Assembly (NCBI GenBank): GCA_024233135.1
Contig: JACKPZ010000001.1
Coordinates: 1 to 64,000 of the forward strand
DNA length: 64,000 bases
Direction: 5' to 3'
Origin: Akkermansiaceae bacterium
GTDB lineage: Bacteria; Verrucomicrobiota; Verrucomicrobiia; Verrucomicrobiales; Akkermansiaceae
Part shown: positions 1 to 11,177 of the stretch, piece after piece
Numbering within the stretch: position 1 is the stretch's first letter
Layout of the letters: each line of letters opens with the position of its first letter
Notes under the pieces: generated by a model
Database searches by the model: none
The model's input: the letters and a program-made list of their open reading frames with translations, nothing else
Told to the model about the DNA's origin: nothing
Made by a program: the position numbers and the translations under genes

Positions 1-21
1 GTCGACCCCGGGCCGGGATTT

Positions 22-78
22 CACGGATGCCACGGATTTCCGAATCCGGGTCCATCCGTGCATTCCCTGTCATCCGTG
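22..78. repeat. Short inverted repeat cluster with CACGGAT / ATCCGTG cores
   Basis: Two direct copies of CACGGAT (22-28 and 31-37) face two copies of CATCCGTG (53-60 and 71-78). A transcript could fold into competing hairpins. The region lies just beyond the end of the U32 gene and is non-coding. Such CACGGAT-rich intergenic palindromes look like REP-type elements. The TCACGGA core also occurs in the palindrome next to the transposase at 11181-11197. A role as terminator or REP relic is inference. Confidence 0.4.
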
Positions 79-121
79 GTTTGATCAGCTCCAACCTGGC
101 AGGCGGGCGAAACCATCGTGC

Positions 122-2602
<2,481 letters not shown>

Positions 2603-2707
2603 GGCGGAAGAAAACACGGGGGGCGGACGAGGAACAGGCGGGAATTGGCGTTTCCGGGGCGGGAAAAAAGCGCTGCAACTTCCGAAATCAAGTGCGGTTT
2701 CATCGCC

Positions 2708-4234
2708 ATGCTCCCAAAAGCGGAAAACCACTGGACCCTCAACGAAGCGGCGCACCTGCTGAACCGCGCGGGCTTCGGCGGCAGCCCCGACGAGATCCGC
2801 GACCTGCATGCGATGGGACGGCACAAGGCGGTCGAGCACCTGCTGAATGCGAAGGACGATGCGGATTTCCTGCCGTTGCCGGACTGGGCGGAGCCCGAGA
2901 AGGCGATGGAAGACGCCCGCGAGTTCGCCTCGATGCGCCGCAAATACCGGCAGGAAATGCGGGACGCCTCGAGCGAGGAACTGGAGAAGAAACGCAGGGA
3001 GGCGTTCAAGAGCATCCAGAAGATGAGCCGCGAACGCGGCATCGAGGCGCAGGGCTGGTGGTTCCGCCGCATCCTCCGGACGAAGGCTCCGCTGAGCGAG
3101 AAGATGACGCTTTTCTGGCACGACCATTTCGCCACCTCGATCCAGAAGGTGAAGCAGCCGGTGCTGATGATCCGCCAGAACGAGATGTTCCGGAAACACG
3201 CGCTGGGGAGTTTCCATGAACTCACCGCGGAGGTCGTCGAGGACCCGGCGATGATGCTCTACCTCGACACGCAGAACTCGAAGAAAGGAAAGCCGAACGA
3301 GAACTTCGCCCGCGAGGTCATGGAGCTCTTCACCCTCGGCGAGGGCAACTACACGGAGGAGGACATCCGCCAGGCGGCGCGCGCGTTCACCGGCTATCAA
3401 CTCAACCGATTCAACGGCGAGGTCTCGCTGAACCAACGGCAGTGGGACGACGGGGAGAAGACGGTGTTCGGGAAAAGCGGAACATTCAACGGGAAGGACA
3501 TCGTCGCGCTCATCTTCGAGAAACCGGAGGCGGCGCGTTTCATGACCCGCAAGCTGTGGGAGTTCTTCGTGTATGAGAACCCGGCGGACGGCCCGATCGA
3601 CGCGCTCGCCGGGGCGTTTCAGAAAAGCGGATTCCGCGTGAAGCCGCTGCTGCGCGAGATCTTCCTGTCGCGGGAGTTTTACTCGGAAGTAAGCATCCGC
3701 TCGCAGATCAAGTCGCCGGTGCAGTTCACGGTTTCGCTGCTCAAGCAGTTGGAAATCGAGAGCCCGCCGCCGGGTTTCCCGATCACCGCGCAGCAGCAGC
3801 TCGGGCAGACTTTGTTCCTGCCACCCAACGTCGCCGGCTGGGACTGGGGCCAGGCGTGGATCAACACCAACACGCTGCTCACGCGTTACAACCTCGCGGG
3901 TTTCCTCACCAAGGGCACCGACAATCCGATGGTTGCCAAGGGCGCCGGATCGAAGGTCGCCAAGAAATTCTCCGGCAAGGGGATGAAGGAACGTGCCGCG
4001 CGCGGCTGGGACGGCCCGGATTACGAACAGATCGCACCGCGCTCGCTGCGCGACAACCCGGAGGAACTCATGGACGCGCTGGTGTTCCGTTTCTTCCAAG
4101 GTCCGGTGCCGGACAAGGCGCGCACGTCGTTCATCGAATACGCCATCTCCAAGAAAGGCGCCATCTTCACCAACAAGGAAACCGCCGAGCTCTGCCACCT
4201 GATGCTCAGCACTCCCTACTACCAACTCTGCTAG
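2708..4234 (+). CDS. DUF1800 domain-containing protein
   Basis: The 508-residue protein shows the DUF1800 pattern. It has an N-terminal HLLNRAGFGGSPDEI (about residues 14-28), FWHDHFATS near 136-144, an ENFAREVMELFTLGEGNY block near 200-215, and a C-terminal NVAGWDWGQAW near 378-388. The family is uncharacterised. It is very often encoded directly upstream of a DUF1501 protein in Planctomycetes, Verrucomicrobia and Bacteroidetes, exactly as here, with only 10 bases between the genes. No signal peptide is evident from the chosen ATG. The pair probably works as one unit; export with its Tat-signal partner is possible but inferred. The start at 2708 is preferred because the frame upstream overlaps the U32 gene and has no homology. 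Confidence 0.85.
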   Translation: MLPKAENHWTLNEAAHLLNRAGFGGSPDEIRDLHAMGRHKAVEHLLNAKDDADFLPLPDWAEPEKAMEDAREFASMRRKYRQEMRDASSEELEKKRREAFKSIQKMSRERGIEAQGWWFRRILRTKAPLSEKMTLFWHDHFATSIQKVKQPVLMIRQNEMFRKHALGSFHELTAEVVEDPAMMLYLDTQNSKKGKPNENFAREVMELFTLGEGNYTEEDIRQAARAFTGYQLNRFNGEVSLNQRQWDDGEKTVFGKSGTFNGKDIVALIFEKPEAARFMTRKLWEFFVYENPADGPIDALAGAFQKSGFRVKPLLREIFLSREFYSEVSIRSQIKSPVQFTVSLLKQLEIESPPPGFPITAQQQLGQTLFLPPNVAGWDWGQAWINTNTLLTRYNLAGFLTKGTDNPMVAKGAGSKVAKKFSGKGMKERAARGWDGPDYEQIAPRSLRDNPEELMDALVFRFFQGPVPDKARTSFIEYAISKKGAIFTNKETAELCHLMLSTPYYQLC

Positions 4235-4244
4235 ACACACCGCC

Positions 4245-5552
4245 ATGCACACCCGTCGTGAATTCCTCCGTTCGACCGTCCTCGGTGCCTCCGCGGCATG
4301 GACCGTGCCGATGTTCGTCGAGCGCACCTTCGGCCAACTCCACAACGCCGCCAAGGACCTCGCCGTCCAGCCGGTCACCGGCAAGGACGACACCATCCTC
4401 GTCGTCCTCCAGCTCGCCGGCGGAAACGACGGCCTCAACACGCTGGTCCCCTACGCCGACGACGCCTACCACCGCGCCCGCCCGCGTCTGGCGAAAAAGC
4501 AGAAGGATCTCATCCAGCTGAGCGACTACGTGGGACTCAACTCCGCGATGCCTTTCCTCGGCTCGATGTTCAAGGACGGCGACCTCGGCATCGTGCAGGG
4601 TGTCGGTTATCCGAATCCGAACCGCTCGCACTTCGTTTCCACCTCGATCTGGGAAACGGCGGACACCAACAACCGCTCGAACACCGGATGGCTCGGGCGC
4701 TTCTTCGACAACGCCTGCACGGGCGCGGACCCGACCGTCGGGATCAGCTTCAACAAGACCCAGCCGGAATCCTTCGGCGCCAACCGGAACCCGGGCGTCT
4801 GCCTCAACTCGCCCGAACTCTACCGCTGGATCCACGGCGGCGGCGAACAGGCGCAGGCCGAGGAGTTCTTCGCGAAACTCAACCAACCGGACGACGATGA
4901 ACCGGTGGACGGAGCCTCCATCGACATGCCGGCAGGCGGAAAACCCGGCGGCATCAGCGGGGAAACGAACCTCGCGTTTCTCGAACGTGTGGCGCTCGAC
5001 GCGCGCGTCAGCTCGGACAAGATCCTGGAGATCGCCGCGAAACACAAAACCAAGGTGCGCTATGACGGCACCCCCGTTTCGCGAAACCTGAACCTCGTCG
5101 CCCGCATGATCGCCGGCGGCATGCCGACGCGCGTGTACTACGTGAGCCACGGCGGCTTCGACACGCACAACCAACAGGTCAACTCACACGACCGCCTGCT
5201 CGGCCAGCTCGACACCGCATTGAAATCGTTTTTCGCCGACCTCAAGGAGCAGGGCAACGACAAGCGCGTGGTGCTCATGACCTTCTCCGAGTTCGGCCGC
5301 CGCGTCGCGGAAAACGCCAGCGCCGGCACCGACCACGGCAAGGCCTCGTGTTTGTTTGTCGCCGGTCATGGAGTGAAGGGCGGCCTTTTCGGCAAGTATC
5401 CGAGCCTCACCGACCTGCACCAAGGCGACATCCAGCACACCGTGGACTTCCGCAGCGTCTATGGTTCGCTTCTGGCCGACTGGCTCCGCGCTCCGGACCT
5501 CAAGCCGATTCTTGGCGCGAGCTATCCGAAACTCGGGATCATCGGGGCGTAG
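4245..5552 (+). CDS. DUF1501 domain-containing protein with Tat signal
   Basis: The 435-residue protein begins with a twin-arginine signal (RREFLR at residues 4-9, hydrophobic stretch to about residue 23, then FGQ). The family signature GGNDGLNTLVPY follows, with SHGGFDTH near 301-307 and FSEFGRR near 347-353 ahead of a TDHGKAS stretch. DUF1501 belongs to the alkaline-phosphatase/sulfatase-like fold. The conserved His and Asp residues could bind metal, but no activity is established. It lies 10 bases after the DUF1800 gene and is almost certainly co-transcribed with it. Export folded through Tat to the periplasm is inferred from the signal. Confidence 0.88.
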   Translation: MHTRREFLRSTVLGASAAWTVPMFVERTFGQLHNAAKDLAVQPVTGKDDTILVVLQLAGGNDGLNTLVPYADDAYHRARPRLAKKQKDLIQLSDYVGLNSAMPFLGSMFKDGDLGIVQGVGYPNPNRSHFVSTSIWETADTNNRSNTGWLGRFFDNACTGADPTVGISFNKTQPESFGANRNPGVCLNSPELYRWIHGGGEQAQAEEFFAKLNQPDDDEPVDGASIDMPAGGKPGGISGETNLAFLERVALDARVSSDKILEIAAKHKTKVRYDGTPVSRNLNLVARMIAGGMPTRVYYVSHGGFDTHNQQVNSHDRLLGQLDTALKSFFADLKEQGNDKRVVLMTFSEFGRRVAENASAGTDHGKASCLFVAGHGVKGGLFGKYPSLTDLHQGDIQHTVDFRSVYGSLLADWLRAPDLKPILGASYPKLGIIGA

Positions 5553-5591
5553 GAATCGACACGGCCCGCCCGTTCCGCTTCGATCGCGCGC

Positions 5592-6635
5592 ATGTCGGAT
5601 GGCGCGTTGCTTTTGCTGGGGGTCGCAGGCCCGGACCTGACGCCGGGCGAAGCGGCGTTGTTCCGGAGAATCCAGCCCGCGGGATACATTCTGGCCACAC
5701 GCAACATCGTCTCGCCGGAGCAAACGCGGAAGCTCACCGACGACCTGCGCGGACTCCACAACGAGATGCCGATCCTCGCGATCGACGGGCGCGAGGGAGC
5801 GACACGAAACATCGCTGCAATGGCGCCCTCCGCCCCGGCGCTCGCCCGGCGCGCGGACATGGGACTCATCGCCGATGCCGCGATGCATACCGCGGACCTG
5901 CTGCGCTTGCTCGGAATCAACATGAACCTCGGGCCCGTGCTCGACCTCGACCATTTCCCCGACGCCGCGGACGGGCACTCGTGGGGACGCGACCCGCAAC
6001 GGGTGATCGACCGCGCCGGACATTGGAACCGCTGGATGCGCAAACGTTCGGTCGCGAGCTGTGCGATGCATTTCCCCGCGGGAGGACGTGCGCCGGCCGA
6101 TCCGCTTCGCGTCCCACCCTCGTCGGACGCCGGCATCCCGGAACTGATGCGCGAGGACGTGATCCCCTACACCGCCCTGATGCCGGAACTGGACGCGATC
6201 CTGGTGGCGCACGCGGAGTTTCCAGCGATCGATCCGGACTTTCCCGCATCGTTCTCAAAACGGATGATCCAGGGTTTTCTCCGCGGCCAACTCGGTTTCG
6301 ACAAACATCTCGTGCTCACGGACGATCTCGACACGGACGTGATCGCGAACCGTTACCGCCGCGGCGACGATGTGCGGATGGCGATTGAGGCGGGCAACGA
6401 TCTGGCGATGATCGGCCAACTCACGGACACCGCGGAGGAAGCGGCCAAGGCGCTGGCCGCCCTGCCGCACCGGGTCCGCGACGACGCGGAGGAACGGGTC
6501 GAACGATTCCGCCGCAAGAAACTCCGCGGCCCCCTGGCGTGGAGCCAGGAAACCTGGCGCAAGACCACGCGCACGCTCGAATCCCTGGCGGCGGAGTTTT
6601 CTCCAGAGACCGAAAACCCGGCGGCCGGCTCCTGA
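5592..6635 (+). CDS. Glycoside hydrolase family 3 N-terminal domain protein, NagZ-like but degenerate
   Basis: The 347-residue protein follows the NagZ (beta-N-acetylhexosaminidase) plan. It has PAGYILATRNI, LAIDGREG, MNLGPVLDL and a nucleophile region LTDDLDT (Asp244/245). The normal KHFPGHG-x-DSH loop that supplies substrate contacts and the acid/base His is altered: here it reads MHFPAGG (159-165), and the D-S-H triad is D170-P171-L172. So the fold and nucleophile are kept while the acid/base loop is lost. There is no signal peptide, consistent with a cytoplasmic location. It could be a muropeptide-recycling enzyme with altered chemistry or a non-catalytic relative. It starts 39 bases after the DUF1501 gene. 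Confidence 0.8.
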   Translation: MSDGALLLLGVAGPDLTPGEAALFRRIQPAGYILATRNIVSPEQTRKLTDDLRGLHNEMPILAIDGREGATRNIAAMAPSAPALARRADMGLIADAAMHTADLLRLLGINMNLGPVLDLDHFPDAADGHSWGRDPQRVIDRAGHWNRWMRKRSVASCAMHFPAGGRAPADPLRVPPSSDAGIPELMREDVIPYTALMPELDAILVAHAEFPAIDPDFPASFSKRMIQGFLRGQLGFDKHLVLTDDLDTDVIANRYRRGDDVRMAIEAGNDLAMIGQLTDTAEEAAKALAALPHRVRDDAEERVERFRRKKLRGPLAWSQETWRKTTRTLESLAAEFSPETENPAAGS

Positions 6636-6742
6636 GAGTGAAGGAAGCGGGTGACCGTAGAGTTTCAATTTTCCTGAATAATTTCGTGCGGTGCCCGTCC
6701 GATTGTTTACATTGGCGCCGAAAAATCCGCCATCCACACACT

Positions 6743-7228
6743 ATGAAATCCCTCCTCACTTCCTTCGTCGCCGTCGTGGCGGCCTTGATCGTGTTTCAAC
6801 CATCCGAGGCGCGCGCGACGAAAGTGACTCTCGATGGTTCCGGCTACTACGAGCTTGGCACGAAATTCAAATTCTACGGCAGCGGCGTGAAACAAAGCGG
6901 CCGCTACCGCCGTCTCGGCGCGGACTACTACCACAAGTCCGTGATCGGCATGGACTGGATCACCAACCGGTCCCGCAGCCGCAGCGGATACCTCAGCTTC
7001 GAGTTCTGGGCGATGCCCTACTACGGTGCCGACAAGGGCGTCGTCCTGATGACCCGCGGGCTCGATCCACTCCGTGGCGGATCATATTATTTCGAGAAAG
7101 CGCGTGACGGCTGGGCGATCTTCCTCGACCGCCGCCGATTCCCGGAAATCAACCTTTGGGAACTCACCGGACGCCGTGGTTGGAAATTCCGCGACGCGCT
7201 TTCCTTCCGCCGCAAAAACGTCCTCTGA
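6743..7228 (+). CDS. Secreted hypothetical protein
   Basis: The 161-residue protein has a Sec-type signal peptide (MKSLLTSFVAVVAALIVF..., likely cleaved after the Ala-rich ARA near residue 27). The mature part is rich in Tyr, Arg and Gly and ends in the very basic SFRRKNVL. I do not recognise a family. The start is the ATG that places the signal peptide at the N-terminus; the longer frame upstream runs through the end of the GH3 gene. It stands alone between the GH3 protein and the repeat protein and is followed by a terminator-like hairpin at 7245-7274. Confidence 0.65.
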   Translation: MKSLLTSFVAVVAALIVFQPSEARATKVTLDGSGYYELGTKFKFYGSGVKQSGRYRRLGADYYHKSVIGMDWITNRSRSRSGYLSFEFWAMPYYGADKGVVLMTRGLDPLRGGSYYFEKARDGWAIFLDRRRFPEINLWELTGRRGWKFRDALSFRRKNVL

Positions 7229-7244
7229 CGGAAAACCTCACCCG

Positions 7245-7274
7245 TGCCGGGATCCGCCCGCAGCGGTCCCGGCA
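7245..7274 (+). terminator. Terminator-like hairpin
   Basis: TGCCGGGA (7245-7252) pairs with TCCCGGCA (7267-7274), extended by an inner CCG/CGG after a one-base bulge. It lies 17 bases after the stop of the small secreted protein. The following TCTTCGTGT is only weakly T-rich. It overlaps an upstream ATG at 7244, which favours the 7295 start for the next gene. Confidence 0.45.
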
Positions 7275-7294
7275 TCTTCGTGTCCGCTTCGTTC

Positions 7295-8458
7295 ATGAAA
7301 GTCCTCCCCGCCACCATCGCAGCGCTGGTCATCGCACTCGGTTCCGGATTCATCGGCTATCAAATCGGGCGCGGCACGCCGTCGCCGGTTCCATCCGGGG
7401 ATGACGGCACGACGGTTTCCTCTTCCTCCGGAAAACGTTCCCCCCGTCCCGCCGCGACGGGTTTCCGCAAAGCCGACATCCCCGCGTTCCGCGCGAAGCT
7501 CGCGGAGGAAGGAAATCCGCTCAACCGGTTCCGCGACGCGCTTGAGCATCTGGAAGGATGGGTCGCGGCGGATCCGGCGGATGCCTTGGAATGGCTCCGG
7601 GAACAACCCCGCAGCGAACGACGCGACGAGGTCATCGGCATCGCCCTCAGCCAATATGCCGAACAAGATCCCAAAGCGGCGGCCATCTGGGCCGAGGCGA
7701 ATCTGAGCGGCAACGATCTGAACAACACGCTCCTGCTCATCATCGAGGAGTGGGCCGTTCAAGACGGAGCCGGAGCCGCGGATTGGCTCAACTCCCGGCC
7801 GCAGTCGCATGAACGCGACGCCGCTCTCGAAGGCACGCTTTTCACATGGGCCGCCAACGAACCCGAAGCGGCGGTCGCGTATATGGAGCAGCACCCCGGA
7901 GAGGGAGAGCTTTCTTCGATCCTCCGCTACGCGACGTTCGCCGGATGGGCGAAAACCGATCCGGAAAACGCCGTCCGGGCCAGTCTGCAGTCGAGCCGCC
8001 TCCATCAGGACCCGGAGCAGTTCGCCAACACGCTGGCGAACTGGGCGACCATCGACCTTCCCGCCAGCAGCGACTGGCTGCTCGCCAATTTGAGCGACGG
8101 CCCGGAACGCGCCGCGGCCGTGATTGAGATCGCGGGAATGTATGCCGACCAGTCGCCCGAATCCGGGATCGCATGGCTCGACCGTCTGAAACCCGGAAAG
8201 GAAACGGAGTCCGCCGCGAACAAGCTGATCAGCGAATGGGCGTCATCCGACCCCGCCGCCGCAGCCGATTGGGCGGTGAAGCAGAAATCCGCCACGCTCA
8301 CGGACGAAACGATCCGCGAAATCACCCACGGGTTTCTCATCCGCGATTCCGAGCGCTTCGAATCCTGGCGTGCGACGCTGCCCGAGGGGCCGCTGAAGAG
8401 TTATGCGGATCTGGTCGCCGAGGCGTCCATGGATGATGATGAAGAGGACGCCGAGTGA
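7295..8458 (+). CDS. Membrane-anchored or secreted alpha-helical repeat protein
   Basis: The 387-residue protein has an N-terminal hydrophobic segment (residues 4-21), then a Ser/Pro-rich linker. About eight imperfect repeats of roughly 30-40 residues follow, each with a W-A/L-x-x-x-D-P-x-x-A core (for example WVAADPADALEWL, WAKTDPENAVRA, WASSDPAAAADWA). This is a HEAT/TPR-like solenoid pattern that I associate with secreted Verrucomicrobia proteins of unknown role. The tail is acidic (DDDEEDAE). The start at 7295 was chosen over 7244 because it puts the hydrophobic segment at the N-terminus and avoids the hairpin. Function unknown; a scaffold or interaction role is inference. Confidence 0.7.
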   Translation: MKVLPATIAALVIALGSGFIGYQIGRGTPSPVPSGDDGTTVSSSSGKRSPRPAATGFRKADIPAFRAKLAEEGNPLNRFRDALEHLEGWVAADPADALEWLREQPRSERRDEVIGIALSQYAEQDPKAAAIWAEANLSGNDLNNTLLLIIEEWAVQDGAGAADWLNSRPQSHERDAALEGTLFTWAANEPEAAVAYMEQHPGEGELSSILRYATFAGWAKTDPENAVRASLQSSRLHQDPEQFANTLANWATIDLPASSDWLLANLSDGPERAAAVIEIAGMYADQSPESGIAWLDRLKPGKETESAANKLISEWASSDPAAAADWAVKQKSATLTDETIREITHGFLIRDSERFESWRATLPEGPLKSYADLVAEASMDDDEEDAE

Positions 8459-8482
8459 CCCCCGCGCCCGGAAGTCACTCGG
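8451..8482. terminator. Hairpin spanning two convergent stop codons
   Basis: CCGAGTGAC (8451-8459) is perfectly complementary to GTCACTCGG (8474-8482), with a 14-base loop. The left arm contains the stop of the repeat protein. The right arm contains the stop of the minus-strand DUF2007 gene. There is no T-tract on either side, so it may act as a weak bidirectional terminator or RNA 3' end protector. Confidence 0.4.
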
Positions 8483-8801
8483 CGGATTCCTCCGGACGTT
8501 CGGTCTGGCAGTTCCAGCATTCGCCGAAGGTGCCCTCGATCTCCTCACCGCATGCCGGGCAGGTCCATGGTGAACCTTCCGGAATCTCCCGGCAGTGGTA
8601 CGGCTTCAGGATTTCCAACGCACGCCCGTAGTCCCCGTCTTCCAGCACCCACAACTCCGGGAAAACCTGCTGGAACGGAATCTCGCCCGCGGCCGCGCCG
8701 GCACCAACGTTCTTGACGAAGGTCGGGATGCCGGCCGAGTTGAGGATCGACTCGTAATGACCGACCCGGGCGAACTCGATGTTTTCGTAGATCTTTCGCA
8801 T
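8475..8801 (-). CDS. DUF2007 (putative signal transducing) protein with C-terminal zinc ribbon
   Basis: The 108-residue protein has an N-terminal DUF2007-type domain (MRKIYENIEFARVGHYESIL..., with the WVLEDGDYGRALEIL stretch near 51-65). A compact zinc ribbon with Cys81/Cys84 and Cys95/Cys98 follows, then an acidic tail. DUF2007 proteins are small cytosolic proteins, related to GlnB-like folds by fold assignment, of unknown role. It lies 31 bases upstream of kbl's stop on the same strand, so read-through from kbl is possible. The function beyond zinc binding cannot be stated. Confidence 0.8.
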   Translation of the reverse strand: MRKIYENIEFARVGHYESILNSAGIPTFVKNVGAGAAAGEIPFQQVFPELWVLEDGDYGRALEILKPYHCREIPEGSPWTCPACGEEIEGTFGECWNCQTERPEESAE

Positions 8802-8832
8802 GACGACACTCCTCGACCACGGGCGGAAACCG

Positions 8833-10029
8833 TTAGATCACACCCAGTTCTCGACCTGTTTTCACGAACGCTTCGATCCCCTTGTCGAGTTGCTCCCGGG
8901 TGTGGGCCGCGCTGATCTGGGTGCGGATCCGCGCGGTGCCCTTCGGCACCACCGGAAAGAAGAAACCGATCGCGTAGACCCCGTGTTCGAGCAGACGGTC
9001 GGCGAATTTCTGGGACAGAGCGGCGTCGCCCAGCATCACAGGTGAGATCGGATGATCCTTGCCTGCGATCGTGAATCCGGTCTGCGCCATCGCGTTCCGG
9101 AAATACTCCGTGTTTTCCTTCACCCGGTCCGCCAGTTCAGTGGACGCCTCCAACATTTCGAACACCTTCAGCGAGGCGGCAACGATCGGGGGCGCGATCG
9201 TGTTGGAGAACAGATACGGGCGCGACCTCTGGCGAAGGAGATCGATGACCTCCTTCTTTCCCGAGGTGTAGCCTCCGGATGCACCGCCAAGGGCCTTGCC
9301 GAGGGTGCCGGTCGTAAGGTCGATCTTCCCGAAGAGACCGCAATGTTCATGGGTGCCGCGTCCCCGGTCTCCGAGGAAACCGGTCGAATGGCAATCGTCG
9401 AAATGAACGACCGCTCCATATTTCTCCGCAAGGCGGTGAACTTCGTCGAGCCGCGCGATGATGCCGTCCATCGAAAACACTCCGTCCGTGGTGATGAGTT
9501 TGAACCTCGCCCCCGCGGCGTCGGCTTCCTGGAGCTTAGTCTCCAGATCCGCCATGTCGTTGTTCGCATAGCGGAATCGTTTCGCTTTGCACAGCCGCAC
9601 CCCATCGATGATGGATGCATGGTTCAGCGAGTCCGAAATCACTGCGTCCTCCTCTGAAAGCAAGACCTCGAACAAACCGCCGTTGGCATCGAAACACGAC
9701 GGATAGAGAATCGTGTCCTCCGTGCCGAGGAATCGCGAGATCGTTTCCTCGAGCTGCTTGTGAAGCGTCTGCGTGCCGCAGATGAACCGCACGGACGCCA
9801 TGCCGAAGCCCCAGCGGTCCACGGCCTGCCGCGCCGCGGCGACCACCTCGGGATGATCGGCGAGACCGAGGTAGTTGTTCGCGCACATGTTGATCACCGT
9901 GCGGCCGTCCTTGAGCCGGACGGTGGAGTCTTGTGGCGAATCGATCAGGCGCTCGCGTTTGTAGAGGCCGGCACCTTCGATTTCCGAAAGAGTGGAACGA
10001 AGAACAGAAAGCAATGAATCCGAAAACAT
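8833..10029 (-). CDS. kbl: Glycine C-acetyltransferase (2-amino-3-ketobutyrate CoA ligase)
   Basis: The protein has 398 residues, the same length as E. coli Kbl. It belongs to the alpha-oxoamine synthase group of PLP enzymes and interconverts 2-amino-3-ketobutyrate plus CoA with glycine plus acetyl-CoA in threonine catabolism. The N-terminal MCANNYLGLADHPEV, the DDCHSTGFLGDRGRG block and the PLP-lysine motif GTLGKALGGASGGY (Lys near 245) are all intact. The C-terminal TRIRTQISAAHTREQL matches the family. The start at 10029 fits the family length; an in-frame ATG 12 codons upstream is less likely. No threonine dehydrogenase (tdh) gene is adjacent, so the partner must lie elsewhere or the enzyme works alone. 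Confidence 0.95.
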   Translation of the reverse strand: MFSDSLLSVLRSTLSEIEGAGLYKRERLIDSPQDSTVRLKDGRTVINMCANNYLGLADHPEVVAAARQAVDRWGFGMASVRFICGTQTLHKQLEETISRFLGTEDTILYPSCFDANGGLFEVLLSEEDAVISDSLNHASIIDGVRLCKAKRFRYANNDMADLETKLQEADAAGARFKLITTDGVFSMDGIIARLDEVHRLAEKYGAVVHFDDCHSTGFLGDRGRGTHEHCGLFGKIDLTTGTLGKALGGASGGYTSGKKEVIDLLRQRSRPYLFSNTIAPPIVAASLKVFEMLEASTELADRVKENTEYFRNAMAQTGFTIAGKDHPISPVMLGDAALSQKFADRLLEHGVYAIGFFFPVVPKGTARIRTQISAAHTREQLDKGIEAFVKTGRELGVI

Positions 10030-10089
10030 GACGACCTCAGGATGCACATCCGGACGGCGCTGCAAACGGAGAAATCCACCTTCGAACCG

Positions 10090-11082
10090 TCAGCCACCGA
10101 GATCGCGGGCGCTCCACACGACATCCCGCAGTGGAGAAGCCCGCCCCCTCATCCGGCGGGCTCCGGTCGTCCGTTTCGGCCCGAATCTCTCACGACTGGC
10201 GCGGAAGACGGTTTCGATGAATTCCCTCGAGCCGATCGCCCCTCCGGCAGTGAAGTGACGCACACGGCCGCGCAAGGTCTCATCGAGATCCGCCGGTTGG
10301 GGCAGACCCTGCAAGTGACCTCGCAGCAGGAGATTCCGGTAGGCCCGGGAGGTTTCGCTGTCCCATTTCGTGACTCCGCCAACCCGGGCTTCGCCCAATC
10401 CCATCACTCGGGCCAAACCCGCCCTCGCAGGCTCGACTTCCCTTCGCCCCGCCTTCCCGGTCGCCTCTCCATAGCTGCTCCATCGGTATGCGCCCGGGTC
10501 GGGAACGATCCCCGCGCGCACCGGATTCAGGTCGATGTACGCCGCAACCACACGGGCGGCGGCGGCATCTTCGACGATCACGCTCCGGAATTTGTCTTCC
10601 CACAGGTTGCCGGTTCTCGACTCCCTGCGGTTGAACCATTGGGTGAAACGCTGCAGCAGCGTCTTCATGAACTCGCTCAGGTCGTGCATCCGGCGCAGGT
10701 GGCGCGCGCGAGTCTCCTCCACCTGACGGCGGGTTCCGGTTCCTGATTCCACCGCTTGTCTCGCCGCCTCCAGCTCCTGGCCGAAGATCTCTGCGCCACC
10801 TTTCCCGTATAGGGCCGCGACTCTGCAAAGCAATTCCGCGTCATCCACCCCGCCTTCCGCCGCCGGCGTCACTTCCAGAAGAATGTGGATGTGGTTGCTC
10901 ATCGCGCAATAGGCGAGAACCCGGCAGCCGGAATATCGCTCCACCCGTCTCATGAGTTGCCGGAACATCTCCTTTTCATCCGGCCCGAAGGCAAAGCGCC
11001 GGTCAACCACGCGCGAAACGCAATGGTAAATCGCCGGCTTCCCCGTCCCGCTCCACGGCACAATCCATCGTTTCCGAGCCAT
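10090..11082 (-). mobile_element. REP-associated tyrosine transposase (RAYT, Y1_Tnp superfamily)
   Basis: The coding region gives 330 residues, starting MARKRWIVPWSG at 11082. It has the HUH metal-binding motif MSNHIHILLE and the family tail motif YIDLNPVRAGIV, which includes the presumed catalytic Tyr. An insertion of about 70 residues lies between the two, followed by FTQWFNRRESRTGNLWEDKFRSVIVED. Such single-copy RAYTs mobilise or maintain REP palindromes in other phyla. The frame looks intact, so the enzyme may be active. The C-terminus runs past the core domain into a basic Arg-rich tail. A palindrome sits upstream of its start at 11181-11197. No terminal inverted repeats or target duplication of an ordinary IS were found. 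Confidence 0.85.
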
Positions 11083-11177
11083 GCGGAAATCCCAGCAGCA
11101 CGCCGTATCATCCGCAAGCAAAAACCTGATAAAAGGAGACTCCATTTATTTGTTTTCTGGTGCGATAGGTTTTAGTT

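Noticed and set aside
7244..7294. Upstream ATG at 7244 for the WA-x-DP repeat protein
   Set aside because: It falls inside a terminator-like hairpin and would move the hydrophobic segment away from the N-terminus.
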